Assembly: GCF_020520425.1 (NCBI RefSeq)
Contig: NC_079489.1
Coordinates: 81,846,810-81,910,809, forward strand
DNA: 64,000 nt
Source: Spinacia oleracea
Lineage: Eukaryota; Streptophyta; Magnoliopsida; Caryophyllales; Amaranthaceae
Reading direction: 5' to 3'
Shown here: positions 1-9,430 of the stretch, piece by piece
How positions within the stretch are numbered: position 1 is the first letter of the stretch
Layout of the letters: every line of letters begins with the position of its first letter
Notes under the pieces: generated by a model
Seen by the model: only the letters and a program-made list of their open reading frames with translations
Told to the model about the DNA's origin: nothing
Databases searched by the model: none
Position numbers and translations under genes: made by a program

Positions 1-1856
1 AGAATTGCAAATTATGCTTCCCTTTTGGAATACTCCAACCAGTTCACAGAGATGAGGGAGATACATATTTCAACTAAGAACTTGAAAACCAATAAATGAT
101 TTAGTTTCCCATGCATCACATATGGTTTTGAACCTATGTTACCACCTTTTAATCACGACGCTTAATTTCCCGTGTATGTTTGTGGTTTTCCTAACAACAA
201 GATCTAAATTTTGCTTACGCTATGCATGTAGAATCAATTCTCAATTCATCTTCACTTCCTCTTATCAAGTTCTTATCCTACATATCCAAATGCATTGGAT
301 GTTTCTTGATATTATTCAAATGATCTTTGATCTAGATCAATATAGATTGGTATAAACCCGTCATGATCCAACACTTATGAGTTATCTTGGCGATCTATAT
401 ATCACAGTGTACAAGATTGATTGTAATGCAAAAACCATTCACATTTTAAAATCTATCCATGTATCTTTAGCTTATTCAGTTTCATGAGATACCGTTTTCT
501 AAAAATCTTGGAATTGCCATGTGATATAAAGTGAAGGTTCTTCTTGAAGTCCTTCATGTTTAACTTTAGTAATAACAGCCTAGCTTTACACTTAGTTAAT
601 AACATTCATTACTTAGATTTACTCATATGGGTTAGGAGTCTCTTTTGAGTCTCTCAATTGTGTTTGATTTAGTAATTACTTTTACAGAATCCAAACAACC
701 CTTTAGATCCTATTCAATAGATCTTTAACCCAGTATGTTCTATGTTTTTCCATGGTTCTAATATTGACAAATACTTTCAATTCTAACCATTTAGAATTTG
801 AATGTCATTTTCAATAGAGAGATATGTATCTCATATATATAGAACCAATAAACTTGACTTGGTTCACACTAAACTCCTCATCTATAAGATGATCCATATT
901 TTCGTAAAGCTATGATTGCTCAATAGCCTTGTTGAAAAATATGGTCCAATTCCCACTTTCATGCTTTAATCTACGAATAGATTTCTTAAGCTTACTCTTT
1001 TATCTAGCATCCAAAACTTTTACATTGTGTGATGTACACAATTCCTTTCTATAAGTCCAATTGAGGAAGGTGTTTTTTTTTTCCAATTCCTATATTTCCA
1101 TATGCAATGATTGCTAGATTTATCCAAAATAGTTCAAGCATTCCGACTTGGTGAAAAAGATTTCAACATTATCAACGATGTCAAGTTGTTTATAATTTTT
1201 AACCACCAATCTAACTTTTCTTTTGTATGCGTATACAATATCATCTTTGTATGTTTTGTAAATAAGTTTGCAACCATTGGGAGTGAACCCTTTATGCAAA
1301 TCAACCAAATCAGAGATTTGATTCTTTAAGATGAAGATATTTCATATTTAATACGGTCTCGAACCAGAATTATGTTTCTAATGGCCTCAAACCATACTTG
1401 GAAATTTTTAATTCGTCGTAGCTAACCTGTAAGTCGTATGTTCTTGAAGCACTTCAAAAATCTTCACAGTCTTCATTCCTCAAGATATCTATTTATCTAT
1501 CTTGGTTGAATTCTATTCCTTATATGATTTACCTAGGCATTGAACATCAAACGTTAGTGTTATAAAGACATTACTCAAGTCCTTTGAGTATTAGGATTCT
1601 CTTGAAGAACTTCCAAAGTCTTCTTGAAGCTCTTCCAAAGACTTCTAATTGTGGAGCTCTTCCAAAGGCTCCTAAGTATCCTACAAAGAACTTCAAGGTC
1701 ATTTTCCTCCCACTTGACTTTTTGGAAATATGATGGTTTCCTAAAAAACATTATCTAGAGAAACATCCATATATTCTCAGATTTGTGGTAGAATCAATAC
1801 CTTTTGTTTCTATGAGTTGCTCATAAAGAAACATATATCTATTCTTGAGTTTGTTT
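1..1856 (-). mobile_element. Ty1-copia internal (pol) fragment, degenerate
   Basis: This stretch matches C2 at about 41770-43738 closely and in the same direction, so it is the RNase H to reverse-transcriptase part of a related copia element read on the minus strand. It is cut off by the left edge, and at 1857 it stops abruptly against an LTR that runs the opposite way. Apart from the RT piece at 1120-1308 no frame stays open. The junction at TGAGTTTGTT is the point where C2 continues, so the LTR was inserted into, or recombined with, this copy. Confidence 0.8.
1120..1308 (-). pseudogene. Copia reverse transcriptase remnant
   Basis: The minus frame reads VDLHKGFTPNGCK and then a block resembling KARLVAKGYKQ. 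This is the decayed start of the copia RT domain, where the usual pattern is PIGCKWVFKIK followed by YKARLVAKGY and then GIDYxETF. Only about 60 codons remain open, and no catalytic YVDD segment is included. The same block occurs in C2 at 42900-43140, where it is partly duplicated. It is a dead fragment. Confidence 0.7.
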
Positions 1857-2813
1857 TGAAGGAAATAGTGCCCTTGGTCCAAGTTTGCATTTAATGCTAA
1901 GTCTAATAAATGCGGTTCAGTATTAATTAAGAAAGTTAATTATTCAGTGAGATCAAGTGATCTGAATGCCTAGCTAGAGGCCGCTTCAGTTCAAGTGGAA
2001 TTAATATAATTAATTCCACAACTTACTCTTGACTGAACCCGTAGGGTCACACAAATAGTACGTGAACGGATCAAGTATTTGGTTGAATATTATATTCAAT
2101 GAATACTCTAATTATGTGTATTCAGAAATAACGGATGTTGGTTTCAATGGGAGCTAAACAAACCGTCAAAAGGCAAAGAAAGAATATTTGCCGGAAATGA
2201 AGATATTACCGGAAACGGAAATATGGTTCTTAACGGAAATATAAATATTATCGAAGTCGAAGATATTGCTGGAAACAAAAATATGGTTCGTATCGGAAAT
2301 ATTATCAGAAATAGAAATATTGCCGGAATAGGAAATATTACCGGAAACAGAAATATTATCGGATTCGGAAATATTGTCGAAATCGGAAATATTATCGAAA
2401 TCGGAAATATTATCGGAAACGTAAATATTGTTCTAGTCGGAAATAAATTCCGGAATCGGAAAAAACAAATCGGAAGCATGAAACGAGCGACAGACTGTTG
2501 CACGAAGCAACGGCCCATTACTCATGGGCCAAGGCACTCGCGCGCGGCAAGCCACAAGGGCCAGCGCTACTAGCCAATGCACATGGGCCAGCGCAGCTGT
2601 GCCTTGCACATGGGCCAGCGCTGCTGTGCCTATTGCTTGGCCAGCGCGCATGGGCTTCATGCAAAGCAAGTAAGGGTTGGTCGGCTTGCTTGCTACGCAA
2701 GCAAAGCAGCCGGCTGGCCCTAGGGGTTTTAGGGGTTTTGGTTTTTCGTATATTCTTAAAACTTTCCTAAAACGTTCTAGGTTTTTGGCTCCTAGGGTTT
2801 TTCCTATTTCCTG
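1857..2813 (+). mobile_element. Partial or solo copia LTR (C1 family)
   Basis: It starts TGAAGGAAATAGTGCCCTTG like the C1 LTRs at 7361 and 15471. It shares their order of blocks: a conserved first 250 bases, then an array of CGGAAATAT-like units, then a GC-rich block rich in CCAGCGC and GCATGGGC. The end differs from C1 and no terminal TAACA is visible, so the right boundary (about 2700-2813) is uncertain. No TSD was found. The open frames inside it (such as 2223-2573 and 2433-2846) are by-products of the repeat composition and not genes. Confidence 0.65.
2189..2465 (+). repeat. CGGAAATAT array inside copia LTR
   Basis: More than ten imperfect copies of a 12 to 18-base unit built on CGGAAATATT follow each other. 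The same array sits at the same place in both C1 LTRs (about 7679-7940 and 15789-16050), so it is a fixed feature of the LTR family. It creates long stop-free frames on both strands. Confidence 0.85.
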
Positions 2814-2872
2814 CAGAAGCGGGATGGGCAGTATTGGATATGTCAAAAGGAGAAACTAGAGATGGGGGTGGA
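2814..2872 (+). pseudogene. RNase H-like (RVT_3) coding fragment, 5' part
   Basis: The frame reads EAGWAVLDMSKGETRDGG up to the G2 insertion. If one TSD copy is counted, it continues in the same frame at 23962 as SYGLSHSPVHSEAQACL. That is the pattern of plant RNase H-like domains (aGWavld.. then SP..aEaqA), the C-terminal module of LINE-derived or RVT_3 proteins. TTTCCTGCAG just upstream could be a splice acceptor. The source gene or LINE cannot be identified. Confidence 0.55.
2868..2872. repeat. Left TSD of G2 (GTGGA)
   Basis: GTGGA lies directly before the LTR start TGTGAGGGGG and again directly after the other LTR (23957-23961). Five-base duplications are the norm for LTR retrotransposon integration. 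The match fixes both ends of the 21-kb G2 unit. Confidence 0.9.
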
Positions 2873-3916
2873 TGTGAGGGGGCCGAAAAAGCGCGAGGCT
2901 AATGCGTGACCTTGTCCCTCGTGGGTGTGACGTTTCTTTTTGTCAAATCAAGTGTAATTGGATTTCCTGTGAGTTTACACCCAATTGACTAGTAATATAG
3001 GAGTCGTCATTCAGTTTTTAACGACAATGAGAAAAACTGACAAAACTTGGTTATCGTGACATAAAGGGAGTGCAATTATGTTTGACCACGACGGCCGTAG
3101 GTTCCCTTATGATCCCTGGTGTGGGGATCTCTCAACATACACCCGCAAGGTAGAGATTGAGGGTTCGGGGGACTGTAACTACCGAGAGGAGTACTCGCTC
3201 ATCGATAACTCCAGAGGCAGGATATCCTTACTAGCTCACCATAAATAATTGAAGGGACATGCGTTAACTATTAAACTAATCTGGGTTGATTTTAACAATA
3301 TGCAACATATAATACTAGATCGAGCGCGATTATCTGATTTAGATTGTATTAAGGGACCTAGCATGATAATCCAATTTCCCAAAAATATCATATTTATTAG
3401 GCGAGATAGAACAATCAGATTTAGTTAGTTTAACAGTTCATAAAAAGGGCGAGGAAAGCAATTAAATCATAGAAAAGGGACACATCACGACGCACCCTTG
3501 AGAGGTGCATCACGGTTCTCAGAAAACTAACCACTTTGACTTTGCTATTTCTCCTTTTATTTAACGAATCTCAAGTGATGGGACAGGATACGTTCTGTTC
3601 GATTTATGGATCGATTGCGACAGAACGCGTGATCAGTTTTTGCAGCTTGAGGCTTAGGCTTAGGGGTTTAGAGTCAATACTCAGAATAATAATTGGGTGT
3701 TTTTGTTCCACGTCAAACTTAGGGCCCTATTTATAGAAAAGAGTTCGTGGAAAGATAGAATTGTAGAACTCTAATCCACGAGGAATTAGGAAAAAACACG
3801 TACCCGGGTATTTTTAGCGCCCAGAGCCAGGCGTTGAAAATAGGATCTGGGCTGTTTTCTTAGTCAGATTCGGATTCCTAGAATCCGGAGTGTTTGAGAC
3901 TTAATCGAGTCTTTTA

Positions 3917-4910
3917 GGATCTGGTTGCTTGGCACAAGCTTTGCTTGCCCAAAGTTGATGGTGGTTTGAATCTGAAAGATATGTGCTGGTGGAACAAAGC
4001 AGCTGTTGCTAAACTCCTCTGGGCTATAACTTATAAGAAGGATAGACTTTGGTGTAAATGGGTTCATGCTTACTACATAAAGGGGAGGGATGTTGGGAGC
4101 ACTCAATGGCCTGTTAACATGTCTTGGCCTTTGAGGAAAATTCTGAACTCTCAGAGTTTAATAGATAGCATTGGAGGGTGGAGTGCAGTGAGTAAGGGAG
4201 GTGTCTTTTCCACTCAAATCATGTATCATCTGCTGATGGGGCCATGTGATAAAGTCAGCTGGAGGAGAGTCATTTTCCATAATAAAGCTTCCCCAAAAAG
4301 TATTTTTGTCTCTTGGCTTGCTGTTTTGGGAAGATTGCCTACACTGGATAGACTTCTCAAGTGGAAAATTGTGGACTCTAATGTGTGTCCTTTATGTTCT
4401 TGTATGCCAGAGTCTACTCAACATCTGTTTTTTGAGTGTAGCTACTCTGCTGCTATCTGGTCTTCAGTTCTTGCTTGTTTACAGTTTCACAGACCTGTTT
4501 CTCAGCTTGATAATGAAGTGGTGTTGATGACAAGAGCTGCCAAAAGAACTGGTGACAGATTCAAGTTGCTTCTGATGTTCTTTGCTGAATGTCTTTATGG
4601 AATATGGCTGCAAAGAAATGCAAAAGTCTACACTCATTCCTGCAGAAGTCCCCTTGATCTGCTTAGAGATATCAAATATCGAGTGGCCTGTAGAGCCACT
4701 GATCAGCAAAGAAACTTGCTCTTGATGTAAACTTATAGCTTAGTTTCAGTTTAGGCCTTTTGGCTTGCTGTGGGTGTTGTTGTTTTGGCCTTTGTGCTTT
4801 CTGTTGCTCTCAGTGGCTCAGTTGGTTTTGGAGCTTGTACTGTTTGTAAGCTAGTTTGCTAGCTTCCTCTTTGGTAATAATAATATATTATTTGCCAAAA
4901 AAAAAAAAAA
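3917..4910 (+). mobile_element. 5'-truncated L1-type LINE fragment
   Basis: This segment is absent from the other three LTRs of the family. It ends in a run of 14 A at 4897-4910 and carries the C-terminal part of a LINE ORF2, so it is a 5'-truncated retrotransposed LINE. Instead of a TSD, 11 bases of the LTR (GTGCGTATTAA, present at the matching site near 23566) are missing, so integration was accompanied by a target deletion. The 3' UTR (4731-4896) is T- and G-rich, typical of plant L1 tails. It is a different lineage from the LINE at 51224, since no RNase H domain follows the zinc knuckle. Confidence 0.85.
3945..4730 (+). pseudogene. LINE ORF2 C-terminus with zf-RVT domain
   Basis: There are 261 open codons. 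The N-terminal part (about residues 1-60) has the post-RT block with GGLNLKD followed by WNKAAVAKLLW. Around residues 140-175 comes the zf-RVT zinc knuckle, VCPLCSCMPESTQHLFFECS, with its C..C....H....C spacing. The reverse transcriptase core and endonuclease were lost by 5' truncation. The frame has no stop inside, which suggests a fairly recent insertion. The first ATG is only where the open frame begins and is not a true start. Confidence 0.8.
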
Positions 4911-5300
4911 CCTTGTGACGGAATGCGTCTGGGCCCGTTACGAACTCTAGGCTCGTTAGGATTTTAATTAATACGTGACTCTTATTTTCGAATCATATTA
5001 GGAATATGATTCTCTCGTAATCTCTATCTCATTTAGGATTTATGTTGGAGTGAAACACCTAATTCTGACAGGTTTCTATCTTTTATGACTTGCCACTTTT
5101 AACAACTACCCATTACGGAAGTTACTATTTTTAGCAGGTTTCCATAAATAGCAGGTTTCTATAAATGGCAGGTTTCGGGTGAAATGAAAAGGGGTGATCG
5201 AGATTCGTTAATTTATAGGAGATGCGTTGTCAAGTGGAGATTTATGCTTTCATCATCGAACCTTCCCTTTCGGGAATGGGGACAAAAGTAGGTGTCTACA

Positions 5301-5318
5301 GTTAGCCCCCACTTTGAC
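5301..5318 (-). other. Polypurine tract of G2
   Basis: Read on the minus strand this is GTCAAAGTGGGGGCTAAC, immediately before the 3' LTR. The identical tract precedes the G1 3' LTR at 35875-35892. It would prime plus-strand DNA synthesis. Confidence 0.85.
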
Positions 5319-5815
5319 TGAGTCTTGGAGTAAGACGATGGTCAAAGTATAAGACGGAGTGCGTCGCACAAGCCATGGCGACCTATTTTTTGCGAGGGTC
5401 TCACGAGCCCCCGAATGATAACATTTGACTTAAGGGTCATCACTTGAAGTGTCGACATATCCCTCACGTGTCATTGGGATTTGTCAACGGATAGTATAGA
5501 ATACTCCCTCACTTTGTCATTGGAAGTATCTAAAGAGGCGTAGAAACTCCCTCACTTTGTCATTTGGAGTAGCTACAGGTGTTTTCGAAATCAAAGCTAT
5601 AAAGTGTAATTGGGCCTGGCCAAGCCCAACCACGAGGTAAAAATGTTTTTAAAGATTCTCATTTTCAGGGCTAGCTAAACGAGAAAACCCCCTTGTTTTT
5701 ATGGGACGTAAAACGAAGGAAAATCCAGCACATCGTTCTTTTTGGAAAAACGGAAAACCAATCCTTTAATTTTTGGAAAAAGGGAAAACCGAAAAAAGTT
5801 ATCGCTGCAGCGACT
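5319..5815 (-). other. G2 3' untranslated region, no gene
   Basis: This region aligns with G1 35395-35874 in reverse. It contains two short direct repeats of CTCCCTCACTTTGTCATT (near 5504 and 5550), but no usable reading frame. Confidence 0.6.
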
Positions 5816-6215
5816 AAGGACCTGCGCGGTTAGTGACGCAGACCCCGCCAGCTGAAGATGGCGAGCCTGTCCGCTGAGGGTGGACGCCCCGTCCGATAGA
5901 AGTGGACGAATCTGTTTTGATGTTTTGAAAATATGGACCTACGCGGTTTGTGACTTAGACCCCGCCGGCTGAAGATGGCGAACCTGTCCGCTAAGGGTGG
6001 ACACCCCGTCCGATAGAAGTGGACGAATCTATTTTGAAATTTGTTTGTGCTTTTTGAAAATAAGGACCTACGTGGCTTGTGACGTAGACCCCGCCGGCTG
6101 AAGATGGCGAGCCTATTTTGAATTTGAAAACTTTATTTTTCGAAAACTAAGGACCTGCGCGGCTAGTGACGCAGACCCCGCCCGTTGAAGGTGGGCGAGC
6201 CCATTTTGAATTTCT
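5816..6215 (-). repeat. Four tandem repeats in G2 3' UTR
   Basis: Four diverged units of about 65-130 bases begin at about 5816, 5933, 6063 and 6150. Each carries GGACCTGCGCGG, then ACCCCGCC, GAAGATGGCGAGCC and, in the longer units, GTCCGATAGAAGTGGACG. G1 has the matching block at 34972-35390. Variable tandem repeats just upstream of the 3' LTR are a known hallmark of Tat/Ogre-type gypsy elements. Confidence 0.85.
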
Positions 6216-6704
6216 TACTTTCTTTTCATTTTTCCTATGTAGAAGGGCTTTTGTGTTTACAACCTGTTGGTGGGTCGCAATATTTCCTGATTAAGTGTGT
6301 CCTATAAGTGGGCCCACACTGTGTATATTTCTGTTAACGATATTTTTTTAAAAATAACGTTTCTTTTTTAGATTATCCAAACACGGGACTGTGTACAGCG
6401 TAGTCTGGGAATATTGTTTTAACTTTTCATACTCTCTTTTGAAATATATATTTTCTTTCGAGCCCCCAAGCATTCGTGCTTGACGGTCATTTTTTGTCAA
6501 AGGGGTTCCTTGGGGATACGCAATTTGTGATTTCCTTGATCATGTTTGGGATTGTACTCGTAAGTGCGAGCGATCTTTGTAGTGGTGTGCTACTCTTGAC
6601 AAAGTCATGAGGTGTGACTTTCAGTAAGGAAATCGGTAATTTTCGAGTCGAATGGATGCGGCAGGGCCCAATAGAAGTTAGGGCCCTTTTTTGAGTCTGG
6701 GATC

Positions 6705-6771
6705 ATTTTCGGCGCCCAGGCCTGGGCGTTAAAGATTTAGGCGCCCAGCGCTGGGCGCTGAAAATGATTTC
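6705..6771 (-). repeat. Palindromic module, G2 copy nearest 3' end
   Basis: This is a compound inverted repeat of two hairpins: GGCGCCCAGGCCTGGGCGTT, then, after a short A/T spacer, GGCGCCCAGCGCTGGGCGCT, flanked by ATTTTC and GAAAAT. It is one of twelve copies in G1 and G2 (others at 3811, 17331, 19392, 21628, 23422, 25508, 27287, 31416, 33053, 34001 and 36369). Confidence 0.9.
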
Positions 6772-7360
6772 TGGCGAGGGTTCTTGATGACACAGTTGGC
6801 CTCTTGTTCGTTCGTTTTCTTTTTTTCTTTTCTTTAAGAGATTCAATTTTCTGAACGAACCGTTCATTTGAGATCACCGTTGATTGGCGAATAACAATTA
6901 TTTCTCGAGAAACCGTAGCCGATTGGCGGACTACGGTGTTTGTCGTTTTTGGGCGATTATTTAAAGGGACTTTCACTTTTAAGGCGTGCAGTTATTGCAA
7001 TAGTTGGGTGAGTCTATATGGCCTGAGGAACATACCTTGAGGCGTAAGATTTTGATCGCTCTTGTATATATTTTTTCTTTTGAACGCGTTCGTGAATGTT
7101 CGATATTTATAACAACATGTATGTGCGAACGAGCGTTCATAGGATGGCCGTTGCGTGCGGTCCATTAATCAGTTCGATTGAATCATTTTTTTTTTTTTTG
7201 AGCAATGACTAATTTTGAATAATTTGCTTAGAGGCTTGATAGGGTTCAGGCCCGTTCATGAAGTCGGCTCAAGCATCGTGCCCTTTCAATCGTTCAAACA
7301 TTTGCTTCGAGATTTTTTATTTTGTTATGGTCGTTTCGTAGCTTGGAGCCCCCAAGTATG

Positions 7361-8250
7361 TGAAGGAAATAATGCCCTTGGTCCAAGTATGCATTCAATG
7401 TTAAAGTCTAATATATGCGGTTCAGTATTAATTAACAAGTTAATAATTCAGTGAGATCAAGTGAGCTGAATGCCTAGCTAGAGGCCGCTTCAGTTCAAGT
7501 GGAATTAATGATATTAATCCACAGCTTACTCTTGACTGAACCCGTAGGGTCACACAAATAGTACGTAAACGGATCAAGTATTTAATGGCATTAAATACTC
7601 CATCTATGGATATTCGGAATCGACGGATCTTGGTTTCAGTGGGAGCTGAGATCGTCACAGGCAAGAAATGAATACTCCGGAAACGATGATATTGCCGGAA
7701 ACGGAAATATGGATCGTATCGGAAATATAAATATTATCCAAGTCCTAGATGTTGCCGAAAACAGAAACATGGTACGTATCGGAAAATATTATCGGAAACG
7801 GAAATATTGTCAGAATCGGAAATATTATCGGAATCGGAAAATAATTCCGGAAACGGAAATATTAAATATTTGTTCGAAACGGAAATTGATTCCGGAATCG
7901 AAAATATTAAATATTGTTCGTCTCGGAAATGAATTCCGGAATCGGGAATTTAATCGGAAGCGTATCGTACGAATTAGCATCGGACGAGGCCCGCTAGACG
8001 AAGGCCCAGCACGAAGCCAGGCCATCGCCCAGCGAGCCAACACGCACCATCGCATGCCAAGCCTCGACCAGGCCCAGCGCAAGGCCAGGCCCAGCCAAGG
8101 CCTGGGGCGCGCGCGCGAGAGCACAGCAGTGGGCCGAGCGCTGTGCGCCTAGCGTGGGCCGCAAGGCTTGCGCGGGTGTACGTTGCTCATGCAATGCTTG
8201 TGCGGGAATCCTAAAGCAATCGGGATTCGAAATATGATTAAATCCTAAAA
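7361..8250 (+). repeat. C1 5' LTR, truncated
   Basis: It matches the first 890 bases of the 3' LTR and then departs after AATCCTAAAA. The last roughly 457 bases of the LTR, which hold the TATA box in the 3' copy (16453), are missing, as is the adjacent primer site. This copy could not start a normal genomic RNA. Confidence 0.88.
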
Positions 8251-8775
8251 GTAATTTTCTGCCGAACCCAGAATTCTCAAATTCGAAGCCTAACTATGAC
8301 TTTTCGAAGGTTTTAGTTTTTCGAATGCAAAATTTCGTAAATTTAAGATGTTAAATTAAATATTTGCGATTCTTGTTGATAAATCTTGAATTTTTGATTG
8401 ACCTACTGTATATGTTTAACAAGTTTGAATGCCTAGCCTTGTTAATTATGCAATCTAATTTGTAATTATGATTAATTTGTTGAAAATTAGAATAATTTAG
8501 AATTAATTTGATTTTCATAATTAATTATAATTTAATTAGATACCTATGATTAAAAACCACCATAAAAATTGTAAATTTATGATAAATTTTAAATTTTTAT
8601 GACCTAGACTTGAATCCATGTTAATCGGAAATCAATTGAATAATAAATTTTCGATTTTTCGCCCTAAAATTATGAAATTAATATTAATTTATTAATTTGT
8701 CATTAATTTTAAATATAAATTTTTTAAATTTTATGCGATTCGTTCATATAACTTGCACGCACAAAGCAATGGACG
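8251..8775 (+). other. C1 leader after LTR deletion, no gene
   Basis: This is very AT-rich sequence, with repeated TTAATTT and AAATTTTA patterns and no open frame. It resembles in texture the C2 leader at 46850-47700. No promoter or primer site could be recognised. Confidence 0.5.
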
Positions 8776-9430
8776 CTACGTGTTACCCTTAAGGGTGTTG
8801 TATAGTGCGGGCATGCGACGACGAGCAAGGGAGCTCGTCGCCCATGCGGCACGAATGCAATGAGCAAGGCCATGGTGCACGAGCACAAGGCAGCAGCCCT
8901 GCCTTGTTTCGTGGGCTATGAGCAATGGACGAATGGGCATGGGCGAAGGCAAGGCACGGCAGTCGCGTGTGGGCAGCAAGCGAGCTGCGCCACAACGCGC
9001 ACTGCCTCGCGCAAGCGCGCGCAGCCTCGCGCGCAGCGAGCGCAAGCTCGCGTGCCACGAGTGCTGCGCCCAGCGTCGATGTCGCGCGCAGCGAGCGCTG
9101 GCTCGCACCAAGCGAGCGCTAGCGAGCGCGCACAGCATACGCTGGCGAGTGCACGAAGCGAGCGCTGGCTCGCTTGCATCGAGCGCTGGCGCGCGCGCAG
9201 CGAGCGATGGCTCGCGTGCATCGAGCGCTGGCGCGCGCGCAGCGAGCACATGCTCGCGTGCATCGAGCGCTGGCGCGCGCGCAGCGAGCACCAGCTCGCA
9301 CGATGGCTTGCGAAGGGTAGAAGCAGCAGCTATGCGACGCAGCGCATGGGCTGCGCGCACATGGCCAGCGATGGCTGTGTGCGTGTGGCCCATGGGCGTG
9401 CGATGCGTAGGGTGTTTGCGTTGCGATTAG
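8776..9430 (+). repeat. GC-rich tandem-repeat island in copia leader
   Basis: An abrupt GC-rich block lies inside AT-rich sequence, built from GCGAGCGCTGGC, GCGCGCGC and CGCAGCGAGC. Three almost identical 42-base units start at 9176, 9218 and 9260. Many inner sequences are self-complementary. The 170-205 codon frames on both strands arise from this composition. C2 has a comparable GC-rich block at 46490-46800 at the same place relative to its 5' LTR. Confidence 0.85.

Larger units (their letters stand above)
2873..5300 (-). repeat. G2 3' LTR, interrupted by a LINE fragment
   Basis: Without the LINE (3917-4910) it is about 1434 bases and closely matches the other G2 LTR (22484-23956) and, in reverse, the G1 LTRs. 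It has lost about 43 bases covering one arm of the palindromic module (compare 3811-3840 with 23422-23480). The outer ends are TGTGAGGGGG and GGTGTCTACA, which in element sense are TGTAGACACC and CCCCTCACA. Confidence 0.9.

Noticed and set aside
2189..2465. CRISPR-like or satellite array
   Set aside because: Units are imperfect, without unique spacers of constant length, and lie in a plant LTR.
2144..2846. Frames of 116-137 codons on both strands
   Set aside because: Same LTR array and GC-rich block as in C1; no protein features.
3536..3736. 66-codon frame repeated at 23147-23347
   Set aside because: It is duplicated only because both lie in LTRs of G2. The G1 LTRs do not keep it open.
7709..8152. 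147-codon frame, with a near-identical copy at 15819-16262
   Set aside because: It lies wholly within the copia LTR and is created by the CGGAAATAT array followed by a GC-rich block. The repeat of the frame reflects the two LTRs.
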